NCBI RefSeq assembly: GCF_016921115.1
Contig: NZ_JAFFZS010000001.1
Coordinates: 558,001-622,000 of the forward strand
Reading direction: 5' to 3'
DNA from: Streptomyces actuosus
Lineage (GTDB): Bacteria > Actinomycetota > Actinomycetes > Streptomycetales > Streptomycetaceae
DNA: 64,000 nt
This document shows positions 28,383-39,586 of the stretch, one piece after another. Under the pieces are notes generated by a model. The model saw nothing but the letters and a program-made list of their open reading frames with translations. It did not search any database and was not told the origin of the DNA. The position numbers and the translations under genes are program-made. How positions within the stretch are numbered: position 1 is the stretch's first letter; every line of letters begins with the position of its first letter.

Positions 28383-28820
28383 TCAGGAAGTGCTGGCAGT
28401 GGAGCAGTCGGGGCACACACCCCAGTAGATGACCTCGGCCTCGTCGATCGCGAAGCCCCGGTCGTCGGCCGCGGTCAGGCACGGTGCGTGACCGACCGCG
28501 CAGTCGACGTCGACGACGGCACCGCACGACCTGCACACGAGGTGGTGGTGGTTGTCGCCGACCCGCCCCTCGAACCGCGCGGGGCTGCCGGGCGGCTCGA
28601 TGCGGCGCACGAGTCCCGCGGCGGCGAGAGCGTGGAGAGCGTCGTACACCGCTTGCAGGGAGATGTGGCCGACACGTGTGCGCACCCCGGAGGCGATCGC
28701 CTCGACGCCGAGGTGGTCACCGTCCCGGACGGTTTCGAGCAGCGCGACACGGGCGGCCGTGACCCGCAGGCCGGCTCCGCGCAGCTCGTCGGCCGTGGTC
28801 GCAGGCTGGGATGCGGTCAT
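28383..28820 (-). CDS. furA: FurA-type peroxide/metal-responsive repressor
   Basis: A 145-residue Fur-family protein. It has an N-terminal winged helix (LRGAGLRVTAARVALLETVRDGDHLGVEAIASGV, then SLQAVYDALHALAAAGLVRRIE), the metal-sensing GDNHHHLVCRSCGAVVDVDC and a C-terminal CPDC. In S. coelicolor and S. reticuli the homologous FurA/FurS represses its own gene and the downstream catalase-peroxidase and is inactivated by peroxide; the same arrangement here (katG 33 bases downstream) supports that role. An AT-rich dyad lies 27 bases before the start codon. Confidence 0.95.
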   Translation of the reverse strand: MTASQPATTADELRGAGLRVTAARVALLETVRDGDHLGVEAIASGVRTRVGHISLQAVYDALHALAAAGLVRRIEPPGSPARFEGRVGDNHHHLVCRSCGAVVDVDCAVGHAPCLTAADDRGFAIDEAEVIYWGVCPDCSTASTS

Positions 28821-28846
28821 ACCGACGAACCTACCCTCAAAAACAC

Positions 28847-28855
28847 GAATGATTC
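28847..28855. promoter_or_regulatory. candidate FurA operator in the furA promoter
   Basis: GAATGATTC is a perfect dyad inside the only AT-rich stretch upstream of furA (28838-28875). Its position fits the autoregulatory FurA/FurS sites known from other Streptomyces. Confidence 0.5.
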
Positions 28856-28977
28856 AAGGAAACAAACGATACAAGTCTAGTGTCGTGTCACGGACACGGG
28901 GGCGGGAATCCGGTCACGCACCGCGCCCCCTCCGCATACGTACCGCGACACGCCGCCGTTGTCCCGCAGGCACGGCG

Positions 28978-29011
28978 AGGGCCGCCCTCCCGGTGCCGGG
29001 AAGGCGGCCCT
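28978..29011. terminator. hairpin of uncertain assignment
   Basis: AGGGCCGCC and GGCGGCCCT flank TCCCGG/CCGGGA with a 2-base loop and one mismatch. It may end the leftward tRNA transcript that begins near 29.5 kb or act as a boundary before furA. I see no gene in the 28821-29361 gap. Confidence 0.5.
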
Positions 29012-29361
29012 CCGTTCCTTCCCGTCCGTGCCGAGCGGCGGCGCCCCCGTCACCGGCCGACACGCCGCGAACGGTTGCGGTCGCCCCTCCGAGCCGGGAT
29101 GGCCGGACGCGGTCGGCCGGTGCGGATGAAGGGCGGGGCTGGGGCGCCGAACAGGCCGCCGGGTGAGTGCGGAGCCCTCGGTGGTCGCGGCGGGGGTGAC
29201 GGCGAGGCCACTGTTCCGGGCGACCAGCCCGTACACATGGCCGCCGTGGGACCGGAGGGAGAACCTCTGGTCGGACTTTCCGGAGTCGCAGGGCCACCGG
29301 ACAGCGGCGGCGCCGGGCGCGGTGGAGGTACAGCGGACGTCCAGGCACAGGCGGGCACGGC

Positions 29362-29396
29362 GAAGGCCGCTCCGGATGCCTCCGGAACGGCCTTTG
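29362..29396 (-). terminator. terminator of tRNA-Pro copy 2
   Basis: AAGGCCG/CGGCCTT pair around TCCGGA/TCCGGA with a 4-base loop, 20 bases past the tRNA 3' end. The position and shape parallel the hairpin after copy 1, but the sequence differs. Confidence 0.7.
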
Positions 29397-29414
29397 ATGT
29401 GTGACTCTCACGAG

Positions 29415-29488
<74 letters not shown>

Positions 29489-29678
29489 CTGCCCGCCTGA
29501 CCTGGGGATTCCCCGGCCGAACGCGCAGAGAAACCATACCGCACTCGGACGGGTGGTCGCGCGCACCTTTCCGGGGCGCACGGCGACGCCTGCCGCGGCC
29601 GAGCCGTCGTCCGGTCCCCGGGCATCGCCGGGGCTGCGGGCCGCATCCTTCCGGGGCGCGGGGGCGTCCCTCGGGGGC

Positions 29679-29711
29679 CGGCAGCCGGAGCCCCCTCCGC
29701 TCCGGCTGCCG
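29679..29711 (-). terminator. terminator downstream of the MmcQ/YjbR gene
   Basis: Perfect 12-base arms (CGGCAGCCGGAG and its complement) with a 9-base loop, about 95 bases past the stop. The 29489-29804 gap otherwise holds only the presumed tRNA promoter. Confidence 0.7.
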
Positions 29712-29804
29712 ACGCCGAGAACGGATCATGCCAGGGGGCACCGACAGCAGAGGAAGCACCGACGCCCCCTGGCCCCGACGCCCCGCCGCCACCGCTCGCA
29801 CGCG

Positions 29805-30161
29805 TCAGTCCGTCGGGTGCCCCAGGGCCGGGTGGGCCTCGTGGAGCCGCGGCGGCGCGGCCTGCCGCCAGGAGTCGGCGAGGATGTCACGCAGTTCCTC
29901 CTCGTCCTCCAGGACCGCCAGGCGGGCCCGGACCCAGGCGAACTGCGCCTCGTGCCCGGCGATCCAGAACTTCTCCGGCTCGGCGAGGACCAGTTCGTCG
30001 CGCTCCTCCTTGGGACAGCGCACGGCCATGGAGGTCTCGTCCTCGGGCAGGGTCGCGAACATCTTCCCCGCCACCCGGAACGTGGGCATGCTCCAGGCGG
30101 TCTTCTCGGTCGTGTCCGGCAAGGACAGGGCGATACGGCGTACGTCTTCGGCATCCGGCAT
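29805..30161 (-). CDS. MmcQ/YjbR family protein
   Basis: A 118-residue CyaY-like-fold protein. The family pattern is DVRRIALSLPDTTEKTAWSMPTFRVAGKMFATLPEDETSMAVRCPKEERDELVLAEPEKFWIAGHEAQFAWVRARLAVL, then DILADSWRQAAPPRL. These proteins are often annotated as DNA-binding, but no firm activity is established. ATG at 30161 gives the usual N-terminus; an in-frame ATG 45 bases earlier is possible, and neither has a strong ribosome site. It lies 94 bases downstream of the UvrA-like gene on the same strand. Confidence 0.88.
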   Translation of the reverse strand: MPDAEDVRRIALSLPDTTEKTAWSMPTFRVAGKMFATLPEDETSMAVRCPKEERDELVLAEPEKFWIAGHEAQFAWVRARLAVLEDEEELRDILADSWRQAAPPRLHEAHPALGHPTD

Positions 30162-30255
30162 GCTCCGCACCGTAGTCAATGCCACTGACATGCGCCCGGC
30201 CCGCCCGTCCCCGTCCCCGTCCGGCCGATCAGGCCCGCCCGGCCGATCGGGCCCG

Positions 30256-32649
<2,394 letters not shown>

Positions 32650-32752
32650 CGACTCTCCCTGTCGCCTCGGGTCGCAGCTCGGTGGTGACTGGCTCCGGTC
32701 ACGCTAGCGGCGGTGGCGCGGCCCGCGCTTCTCCATTACTGACGGGCTTCCT

Positions 32753-33319
32753 TCAGGACTGACGGGAGCCCGTTCCGTCGGCCTCCGGCTGCCGCCGGCG
32801 GACCGGCCCGATCGCCTTGTAGTAGAGCGTCGTGGGCTTGAGGACGCCTCCCGGGTCGGCCGCGTAGTCGGGGATCACGCCCGCACGGGTCCAGCCCGCG
32901 GCGGCGTACAGGCGCTCGGCGGGGCTTCCGGTCTCGGTGTCCAGGTGCAGGAGGGAGACGCCGGCGACGGCCGCCGCCTCCTCGGCGGTGGCCAGCAGGG
33001 TGCGGCCCAGCCCCCGTCCGCGGGCCTGCGGACGGACCATGAGTTTGACCAACTCGGCGCGGTGGCGGCTGTTCGGCTTGTCGGCGAAGGCGAGGCCGAC
33101 GGTGCCGGCGACCGCGCCGCCGTCCCCCGCCGCCCACACGGCCAGCCGACCCGCGGCCACCGCATCGGCGCGCTCCTGCCACCATGCCAGCGCAGCGACG
33201 CGGTCGAGCGGCGCCAGGAAGCCGACCGAGGCGCCGTCGGCCACGGTGTCGGCCAGCAGATCCGCGAGCGGACCGGCGTACTCCCGCAGCCCGGACGCGT
33301 CGAGCCGTCGCAGGATCAC
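32753..33319 (-). CDS. GNAT-family N-acetyltransferase
   Basis: A 188-residue acetyl-CoA-dependent acyltransferase. The GNAT core is plain: AVAGTVGLAFADKPNSRHRAELVKLMVRPQARGRGLGRTLLATAEEAA, with the acetyl-CoA loop ARGRGLGRTLL, then LHLDTETGSPAERLYAAAGWTRAGVIPDYA and a final LKPTTLYYKAI. The GTG start overlaps the stop of the XRE-cupin gene (GTGA), so the pair is translationally coupled. Small-molecule or drug acetylation is likely; the substrate is unknown. Confidence 0.9.
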   Translation of the reverse strand: MILRRLDASGLREYAGPLADLLADTVADGASVGFLAPLDRVAALAWWQERADAVAAGRLAVWAAGDGGAVAGTVGLAFADKPNSRHRAELVKLMVRPQARGRGLGRTLLATAEEAAAVAGVSLLHLDTETGSPAERLYAAAGWTRAGVIPDYAADPGGVLKPTTLYYKAIGPVRRRQPEADGTGSRQS

Positions 33320-33921
33320 GGCCGCACCACCGCCAGCAGGTACCGTGCCTCGGCGTCCGCCACGCTGCGGAACCGTGTGGGACCCCACACCCGCATCCGC
33401 AGGCAGTCACCGGCCTCCAGCAGGTGCGCCACGTGCTGCTCCGTGACCTCCAGTGCGCCTTCCAGTACCCAGACGTGCTGTTCCAGGCCGGCCACGGGAG
33501 GCCGGTCGTAGGCCAGGTCGGCACCCGCGGCGAGGCGGCCCTCCACGAGCTCGCCGCGCAGTCCTGCGTGCGGCGGCGACACCGCCCGCCGTACGAAACC
33601 GCCTGCACGGTCCTGCCACACCGGCTGCTCGGCGGCCCGTAGCACCGGGGCGGGCTTCGCCTCGACCTCGCTGAGCAGCTGGGACATGGTCCGCCCGTAC
33701 ACGTGGCACAGGCGGTTGAGGACGGCGGCGGTGGGGCTGGTCTCGGCGCGCTCGGCGCGGGACAGCGTGGACCGGCTCACCCCGCTGCGCTCGGCCAGCT
33801 CGTCCAGGGACCAGCCGTGCCGGGCCCGCAGCTCGGCGAGACGGGCCGCGAGACGGGCGTCGACGGGGTCGGGCTCGGGGGTGGAAGAGCCCTGCTCGGG
33901 CGGGACGGGATCGCTTCTCAT
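33316..33921 (-). CDS. XRE-family regulator with C-terminal cupin
   Basis: A 201-residue two-domain regulator. An N-terminal helix-turn-helix (LAARLAELRARHGWSLDELAERSGVSRSTLSRAERAETSPTAAVLNRLCHVYG, about residues 24-78) is followed by a cupin sensor (LEQHVWVLEGALEVTEQHVAHLLEAGDCLRMRVWGPTRF). Regulators of this type bind a small ligand in the cupin and control an adjacent metabolic gene. The coupled GNAT gene downstream is the obvious target, so the pair is probably a self-regulated modification or resistance cassette. Confidence 0.92.
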   Translation of the reverse strand: MRSDPVPPEQGSSTPEPDPVDARLAARLAELRARHGWSLDELAERSGVSRSTLSRAERAETSPTAAVLNRLCHVYGRTMSQLLSEVEAKPAPVLRAAEQPVWQDRAGGFVRRAVSPPHAGLRGELVEGRLAAGADLAYDRPPVAGLEQHVWVLEGALEVTEQHVAHLLEAGDCLRMRVWGPTRFRSVADAEARYLLAVVRP

Positions 33922-33967
33922 GTACGGGACGGTATCCCGGATGTGAGACAGCCGGATTACGCCCGCC

Positions 33968-34870
33968 TCACGCCCGCGCCGCCTCCTCCAGGGCGTCGAG
34001 CACCGGGCGGATCAGCGGATGCTCCTCGGCACCCCGGCGCACTGCCGCGAAGACGCGCCGGGTCGGCGCCACGCCGTCGACGGGGCGCACCACCACTCCG
34101 GACAGATCCATGCCGCGCAGCGCGGAGCGCGGGACGAGCGCGACGCCCGCGTCGGCCGAGGCGAGGGCGACGACGGCGCGGAAGTCGTCGGAGGAGTGCT
34201 CCAGACGGGGCTGGAAACCGGCGTTCTCGCAGGCCAGGACGACCACCTCGTGGCAGGGGTTGCCGGGGTAGGGGCCGATCCACGGGTCCTTGGCCAGGTC
34301 GGCGAGCGGCACTTCGGCCGCGTCGGCGAGCCGGTGGTGCACCGGGACGACCGCGTCGAACGGCTCGGCGTACAGGGGGACGTGGGTCAGGCGCGGGTCG
34401 TCGGCGGGCGGCGCCCCGCGGTACTCGACGGCGACGGCCACGTCGACCTGCCGGTCCAGCACCATCGGCAGGCTGGCGTCACCCTCGGCGTCCTGGACGC
34501 GGATGCGGATCCCGGGCGCCGCGACGGCCAGGCGCGCCAGTGCCGGGGCGACGACCAGGGCGATGCCGGTGGCGAACGCCGCGACGGTGACCGTGCCGGC
34601 CTGGCCGGAGCCGTAGGCGGCCAGCTCGGACTCGGCCCGCTCCAACTGGGCGAGGACCGCGTTGGTGTGGCTCAGCAGGATCTCGCCGGCCGGGGTGAGC
34701 CGTACCCCTTTGGCGCTGCGCTCGACCAGGCGGTGGCCGGTCTCCTGCTCCAGGGCGGTCAACTGCTGGGAGACCGCCGAGGGGGTGAGGTACAGCGCGG
34801 CGGCAGCCGCGGTCACCGTGCGGTGGTCGGCCACCGCACGGAGGATGTGGAGCCGCCGTGCCTCGATCAT
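33968..34870 (-). CDS. LysR-family transcriptional regulator
   Basis: A 300-residue regulator. The N-terminal HTH is typical (MIEARRLHILRAVADHRTVTAAAAALYLTPSAVSQQLTALEQETGHRLVERSAKGVRLTPAGEILL), followed by a periplasmic-binding-protein-like effector domain. It lies 31 bases downstream of kbl on the same strand, so it could share the tdh-kbl transcript and respond to an amino acid, although control of that operon is not shown. The effector domain has no further clue. Confidence 0.9.
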   Translation of the reverse strand: MIEARRLHILRAVADHRTVTAAAAALYLTPSAVSQQLTALEQETGHRLVERSAKGVRLTPAGEILLSHTNAVLAQLERAESELAAYGSGQAGTVTVAAFATGIALVVAPALARLAVAAPGIRIRVQDAEGDASLPMVLDRQVDVAVAVEYRGAPPADDPRLTHVPLYAEPFDAVVPVHHRLADAAEVPLADLAKDPWIGPYPGNPCHEVVVLACENAGFQPRLEHSSDDFRAVVALASADAGVALVPRSALRGMDLSGVVVRPVDGVAPTRRVFAAVRRGAEEHPLIRPVLDALEEAARA

Positions 34871-34901
34871 CGGACCGATTATCTCAAGGCGCCGGAGCGC
34901 T

Positions 34902-36095
34902 TCAGTCCCCCAGCTCCGCCCGCGCCGCCACGAAGGCGTCCACGGCCCGGTCGACGTCGGCCGTGGAGTGCGCGGCGGACAGCTGGACGCGGATGCGGGC
35001 CTGGCCCTGAGGGACGACCGGGTAGGAGAAGCCGATCACGTACACGCCGCGCTCCAGCAGCAGCTCCGCCATCCGGCCCGCGCGAGCCGCGTCGCCGATC
35101 ATCACGGGGGCGATGGCGTGGTCGCCGGGCAGGACGTCGAAGCCCTCCTCGGTCATCCGGCGGCGGAACAGCGCGGTGTTGTCCGCGAGGCGCACCCTGA
35201 GGTCGTCGGCGGACTCCAGCAGGTCCAGGACCTTCAGCGACGCCGCTGCGATCACCGGGGCGAGCGTGTTGGAGAACAGGTACGGCCTGGAGCGCTGGCG
35301 GAGCAGGGCGACGATCTCGGCCCGGGCGGCGACGTAGCCGCCGGAGGCGCCGCCGAGCGCCTTGCCGAGGGTGCCGGTGATGATGTCGACGCGGTCCATG
35401 ACGCCGTGCAGTTCGGGCGTGCCGCGGCCGGTGGGGCCGACGAAGCCGACGGCGTGCGAGTCGTCGACCATGACCATCGCGTCGTAGCGGTCGGCGAGGT
35501 CGCAGATCTCCCGGAGGGGCGCCACGTAGCCGTCCATGGAGAAGACGCCGTCGGTGACGATCAGGCGGCGCCGCGCGCCGGACGCCTCCTTCAGCTTCGC
35601 CTCCAGGTCCGCGAGGTCCCGGTTGGCGTAGCGGAGGCGGCGGGCCTTCGACAGGCGGATGCCGTCGATGATGGAGGCGTGGTTGAGAGCGTCGGAGATG
35701 ACCGCGTCCTCCTCGCCGAGCAGCGTCTCGAAGACACCGCCGTTGGCGTCGAAGCAGGAGGAGTACAGGATCGTGTCCTCCTGGCCGAGGAACGCCGACA
35801 GTCGCGCCTCCAGCTCCTTGTGCACCTCCTGGGTGCCGCAGATGAAGCGCACGGACGCCATGCCGTAGCCCCAGCGGTCCAGGGCCCGGTGGGCGGCGGC
35901 GACCACGTCGGGGTGGTCGGCGAGGCCGAGGTAGTTGTTGGCGCAGAAGTTGAGGACCTCGCCGGGACGACCGCCGGCGGTGACCTCGACGGTCGCGGAC
36001 TGCGGGGTGCCGATCACCCGCTCGGGCTTGTGCAGGCCGGCGGCGCGGATCTCGTCGAGGGTGGCGCGCAGGTCGTCGCGCACGGTGTCGAACAT
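34902..36095 (-). CDS. kbl: glycine C-acetyltransferase (2-amino-3-ketobutyrate CoA ligase)
   Basis: A 397-residue PLP enzyme that cleaves 2-amino-3-ketobutyrate with CoA to glycine and acetyl-CoA. The alpha-oxoamine synthase features are complete: [45 protein letters not shown], the PLP Asp region [14 protein letters not shown] and the Schiff-base Lys245 in [15 protein letters not shown]. Position and length match E. coli Kbl. It follows tdh by 40 bases on the same strand; together they degrade threonine to glycine and acetyl-CoA. Confidence 0.96.
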   Translation of the reverse strand: MFDTVRDDLRATLDEIRAAGLHKPERVIGTPQSATVEVTAGGRPGEVLNFCANNYLGLADHPDVVAAAHRALDRWGYGMASVRFICGTQEVHKELEARLSAFLGQEDTILYSSCFDANGGVFETLLGEEDAVISDALNHASIIDGIRLSKARRLRYANRDLADLEAKLKEASGARRRLIVTDGVFSMDGYVAPLREICDLADRYDAMVMVDDSHAVGFVGPTGRGTPELHGVMDRVDIITGTLGKALGGASGGYVAARAEIVALLRQRSRPYLFSNTLAPVIAAASLKVLDLLESADDLRVRLADNTALFRRRMTEEGFDVLPGDHAIAPVMIGDAARAGRMAELLLERGVYVIGFSYPVVPQGQARIRVQLSAAHSTADVDRAVDAFVAARAELGD

Positions 36096-36135
36096 GGGAC
36101 AGCTCCTTGGAATGCTGGTGGCGTACGCGGTGGAC

Positions 36136-37164
36136 TCAGGCGGTCCAGTCGAGGATGACCTTGCCGCCCTTGCCGCTGGCCGCGTCGGCGAACGCCGCCT
36201 CGAAGTCGCGGTGGCCGTACCGGCCGGTGATCACGGGGGCGAGGTCGAGGCCGCCCTCGAGGAGCACGGTCATGGCGTACCAGGTCTCGTACATCTCGCG
36301 GCCGTAGATGCCCTTGATGGTGATCATCGAGGTGACGATCCGCGACCAGTCGACGGGGAACTCCTGGGCCGGCAGGCCGAGCATCGCGATCCGGCCGCCG
36401 TGCGTCATGTTGGCGATCATGTCGCGCAGCGCCTCGGGCCGGCCGGACATCTCCAGGCCGATGTCGAAGCCCTCGCGCAGGCCCAGTTCGCGCTGCCCGT
36501 GGGCGATCGGCGCGCGCGTCACGTCCAGCGCCAGGCTCACGCCGACCTTGCGGGCCAGGTCCAGCCGCTCCTCGCTCACGTCGGTGATGACGACGTTGCG
36601 GGCCCCGGCGTGCCGGGCGACGGCGGCGGCCATCAGGCCGATCGGGCCGGCGCCGGTGATCAGCACGTCCTCGCCGACGAGCGGGAAGGAGAGCGCGGTG
36701 TGCACGGCGTTGCCGAACGGGTCGAAGATCGCCGCCACGTCGAGGTCGACCGGCATCCGATGGACCCAGGCGTTGGAGGCGGGCAGGGCGACGTACTCGG
36801 CGAACGCGCCGTCGCGGCCGACGCCGAGTCCGACGGTGGCCCGGCACAGATGGCGGCGCCCGGCCAGGCAGTTGCGGCACTTGCCGCACACCAGGTGGCC
36901 CTCGCCGCTGACCAGGTCGCCGGCCTTGATGTCCGTGACGTCGCGGCCGGTGTCGACGACCTCGCCGACGAACTCGTGCCCGACGACGAGGGGGGTGCGG
37001 ATCGCCTGCTGGGCCCAGCCGTCCCAGGACCGGATGTGCAGGTCGGTGCCGCAGATGCCGGTGCGCAGCACCTTGATGAGGACGTCGTCGGAGCCGACTT
37101 CGGGCTCCGGGACGTCCGCGAGCCACAGCCCGGGTTCCGCCTTCTGCTTGACCAGCGCCTTCAA
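36136..37164 (-). CDS. tdh: L-threonine 3-dehydrogenase
   Basis: A 342-residue zinc alcohol-dehydrogenase-family enzyme that oxidises threonine to 2-amino-3-ketobutyrate with NAD. Catalytic zinc ligands Cys38, His63 and Glu64 ([17 protein letters not shown]) and the structural zinc cysteines 93, 96, 99 and 107 are all present; the NAD fold is [24 protein letters not shown] at 37164 is chosen: AGGAG lies 8 bases upstream, and it gives MKALVKQK with the same numbering as E. coli Tdh. It is the first gene of the tdh-kbl operon; the 256-base leader upstream holds no riboswitch that I can recognise. Confidence 0.95.
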   Translation of the reverse strand: MKALVKQKAEPGLWLADVPEPEVGSDDVLIKVLRTGICGTDLHIRSWDGWAQQAIRTPLVVGHEFVGEVVDTGRDVTDIKAGDLVSGEGHLVCGKCRNCLAGRRHLCRATVGLGVGRDGAFAEYVALPASNAWVHRMPVDLDVAAIFDPFGNAVHTALSFPLVGEDVLITGAGPIGLMAAAVARHAGARNVVITDVSEERLDLARKVGVSLALDVTRAPIAHGQRELGLREGFDIGLEMSGRPEALRDMIANMTHGGRIAMLGLPAQEFPVDWSRIVTSMITIKGIYGREMYETWYAMTVLLEGGLDLAPVITGRYGHRDFEAAFADAASGKGGKVILDWTA

Positions 37165-37420
37165 CGCTACGGCTCCTGTGGGTGCGTTCCCGGGTGCGGG
37201 CATGCCGAGAGAGCCCGTGCCCGGGAGGGAAGTGGAATCGTGGAGCAATCTGCCGCACGTCGGGCGCCGCGGTCCATCGAGGTTTTCTTAAGCGCCGCCT
37301 CAGCTTTCCTTCACACCCACTGACCTGCACCGACAGAGGCGTTCCGGCCCGGTCGGGGCGGCGCGCCGACACGCTCGGTGGAGCCCCGGACGCGCCCGTT
37401 CCGTCGGCCGGCGGGGCCGT

Positions 37421-37996
37421 TCACGGGGGCAGGCCGTCGGCAGCACTGCGCTCCAGTCGGGCGACGAGGTCCGCGGCCGACGCCTTGATCGCGGCCAGGC
37501 CGTCCCTGCCCCAGGGCCGGGGCGTGGTGTCCGCCACGCTCACCGTGCCGAGGACGGTGCCGGTGCTGTCGATGAGCGGGGCACCGAGGTAGGAGCGGAT
37601 GCCGAAGTCGTCGACGACCGGGTTGCCGGCGAAGCGGGGGTAGTCGCGGACGTCCTCCAGGGCGAGGGCGCGACGGCGGACGACGACGTGCGGGCAGTAA
37701 CCGTGGTCCCGCGGCAGGGTGCGGCCGAGTGCGGGGCGGGGCGTACCGCCGGGGGGCGGCGGGGGCGGGGCTGGTGCGTGCAGGCCCGCGAAGAACTGCC
37801 CTCCGTCGTGCGGGAAGTTGACCACCGCGTACGGCGCCCGGCTGAGGTCGGCGAGGTGGTGCGCGAAGGCGTCCAGGGCCGGTTCGGATCGCCGGCCCAG
37901 GCCGAGTGCGTGCAGCCGGGCCAGCCGGGCGGGGACGTCCCGGTCCTCCGGGGTGAGCAGCAGCCGACCGGCCGGGCGCGGTGGGTCGTAGCTCAT
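37421..37996 (-). CDS. GAF-domain protein at the end of the conservon
   Basis: A 191-residue protein with one GAF domain: LDAFAHHLADLSRAPYAVVNFPHDGGQFFAGL, a proline-rich insertion (eight prolines in PAPPPPPPGG), then RDHGYCPHVVVRRRALALEDVRDYPRFAGNPVVDDFGIRSYLGAPLIDSTGTVLGTVSVADTTPRPWG. The pattern resembles GAF sensors linked to signalling proteins. No output domain is attached. It lies 61 bases downstream of the cvnD GTPase on the same strand and is likely part of the conservon transcript, perhaps as a ligand- or light-sensing partner. The ATG is at 37996. Confidence 0.85.
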   Translation of the reverse strand: MSYDPPRPAGRLLLTPEDRDVPARLARLHALGLGRRSEPALDAFAHHLADLSRAPYAVVNFPHDGGQFFAGLHAPAPPPPPPGGTPRPALGRTLPRDHGYCPHVVVRRRALALEDVRDYPRFAGNPVVDDFGIRSYLGAPLIDSTGTVLGTVSVADTTPRPWGRDGLAAIKASAADLVARLERSAADGLPP

Positions 37997-38057
37997 GCCC
38001 GGGCTCCGGGCTGGTGGACGTGGCGCATGTACGGGCTCCGTGGCTGGTGGGCGGGCA

Positions 38058-38684
38058 TCACATGTGGGCGCCGCGGCTGGGCGCGGTGGTGGCGGGCGCG
38101 TGGGCGATGAGGTGCCGGACGAGGGTGAGCAGGGTCTGCACCCCGGACGCGGAGATCCGGGCGTCGCAGCGCACCACCGGGACCCCGGGGTCCAGGTCGA
38201 TCGCGGCGCGCACCTCCGCGGGGTCGTAGCGGTGCGAGCCGTCGAACTCGTTGATCGCGACGATGAATCCGAGGCCGCGTTCCTCGAAGAAGTCGACGGC
38301 GGCGAAGCATTCCTCCAGTCGCCGGGTGTCGGCGAGGACGACGGCACCGAGCGCGCCTTCGCACAGCTCGTCCCACATGAACCAGAAGCGTTCCTGGCCG
38401 GGGGTGCCGAAGAGGTACAGCACGTGCTCCGGATCGAGGGTGATACGGCCGAAGTCCATGGCGACGGTCGTCTCGACCTTGTTCTCGATGCCGTCGAGTT
38501 TGTCGGTCGCGGCACCGGCCGTGGTCAGCAGCTCCTCCGTACTGAGCGGCGCGATCTCGCTCACGGCACCGACGAAGGTGGTCTTGCCGACCCCGAAGCC
38601 GCCCGCCACGAGGATCTTCAGCGCGGTCGGGAAGGGGTCGCCGTCGTCGGTGTAAGCCGTCTCAGAGCTGTCGTCGTAGTCCAT
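38058..38684 (-). CDS. cvnD: conservon GTPase (CvnD type)
   Basis: A 208-residue Ras-like GTPase. The P-loop GGFGVGKTTFVGAVSE is at about residues 28-43, TTVAMDFGRI and the switch-II-like LYLFGTPGQERFWFMWDEL follow, and the base-recognition VAINEFDG replaces NKxD, as usual in this family. It is the D component of the conservons (cvn loci) unique to actinomycetes, whose products form a membrane-associated G-protein-like complex acting on development and antibiotic synthesis. The gene overlaps cvnC by 23 bases. Its position after A-B-C fixes the assignment. Confidence 0.95.
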   Translation of the reverse strand: MDYDDSSETAYTDDGDPFPTALKILVAGGFGVGKTTFVGAVSEIAPLSTEELLTTAGAATDKLDGIENKVETTVAMDFGRITLDPEHVLYLFGTPGQERFWFMWDELCEGALGAVVLADTRRLEECFAAVDFFEERGLGFIVAINEFDGSHRYDPAEVRAAIDLDPGVPVVRCDARISASGVQTLLTLVRHLIAHAPATTAPSRGAHM

Positions 38685-39039
38685 CGAGCACTGCCTCCAG
38701 AAGGGCCCGGTCAGTGGGGTGGTCGTGGAACGCGGGGGGCTTGGTGGTCAGGGCTCCGCAGTCGACGAGGTCCGACAGCAGCACCTTGGTCACCGCCGCC
38801 GGCAGCTTCAGATGGGCGGCCACCTCGGCCACCGGCATCGGCGCCCGGCACAGCTCCAGTGCCTGCGCGTGCTCGGGGCCGAGGTAGCCGAAAGGGGTGG
38901 CACCGGTGGCCATGAGCTGCGACATCAGGTCGAGCGGGACGGTGGGCCGGGTGCGGCCGTTGCTGACGGTGAAGGGCCGCACCAGACGCCCGGCCGCGTC
39001 GTCGAGCCAGGGTCCGTCGCCGGCCGCCGCCACGCTCAA
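38662..39039 (-). CDS. cvnC: DUF742 conservon protein (CvnC type)
   Basis: A 125-residue DUF742 protein: WLDDAAGRLVRPFTVSNGRTRPTVPLDLMSQLMATG, then LGPEHAQALELCRAPMPVAEVAAHLKLPAAVTKVLLSDLVDCGAL, a winged-helix-like segment, and a short tail. It is the C component of conservons; its partner is CvnA or CvnD. TTG at 39039 overlaps the cvnB stop (TTGA); a GTG at 39033 is equally possible. The end overlaps cvnD by 23 bases. Confidence 0.92.
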   Translation of the reverse strand: MSVAAAGDGPWLDDAAGRLVRPFTVSNGRTRPTVPLDLMSQLMATGATPFGYLGPEHAQALELCRAPMPVAEVAAHLKLPAAVTKVLLSDLVDCGALTTKPPAFHDHPTDRALLEAVLDGLRRQL

Positions 39040-39470
39040 GGCCGCATCACCGTCGGTTCCCCCGCCTGCTGCCGGGGTGCGGTGACGAGGTAGGGGCGGA
39101 CGCTCTTCACCAGCATCGCCATCTCGTAGCCGAGGACCGCCGCGTCGGCCTCGCGGCCGGCGAGCACGGCGAGGCAGGTGCCGGAGCCGGCGGTGGTGAC
39201 GAACAGCAGCGTCGAGTCGAGTTCGACGACGACCTGACGGACGTCGCCGCCGTCGCCGAAGCGGACTCCGGCGCTGCGGCCGAGGGAGTACAGGCCGGAG
39301 GCCAGGGCGGCCATGTGGTCGGCGCTGTCCGGGTCGAGTCCGTGGACGGACTTCACGAGCCCGTCGTTGGACAGCAGCACGGCACTGGTGGTGTGCGGTA
39401 CGCGCTGCACGAGGCCGCTCATCAGCCAGTCGAGGTCGGAGACACGGCCGGTCGGCGCGTCGCTCGCCAT
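39036..39470 (-). CDS. cvnB: roadblock/LC7 conservon protein (CvnB type)
   Basis: A 144-residue roadblock/LC7-fold protein, the B component of conservons, thought to regulate the GTPase. Landmarks are LDWLMSGLVQRVPHTTSAVLLSNDGLVKSVHGLDPDSADHMAALASGLYSLGRSAGVRFGDGGDVRQVVVELDSTLLFVTTAGSGTCLAVLAG and a C-terminal helix ending in Pro. ATG at 39470 has AAGGAG upstream. The gap to cvnA is 116 bases, and the stop overlaps the cvnC start. Confidence 0.95.
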   Translation of the reverse strand: MASDAPTGRVSDLDWLMSGLVQRVPHTTSAVLLSNDGLVKSVHGLDPDSADHMAALASGLYSLGRSAGVRFGDGGDVRQVVVELDSTLLFVTTAGSGTCLAVLAGREADAAVLGYEMAMLVKSVRPYLVTAPRQQAGEPTVMRP

Positions 39471-39586
39471 GGTGGATCGACTCCTTGGGATACGAAGGTC
39501 AGCGGGAGCGCTCGGGGCGGAGCTGAGCGTGGGGCGGGGACTGGTACCGGGAGTGGGGCCGGTACCCGGGGTGGTGCGGGTGGTGG

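Noticed and set aside
37165..37420. Glycine or threonine riboswitch before tdh
   Set aside because: I could not find the conserved glycine-aptamer core or any convincing paired elements.
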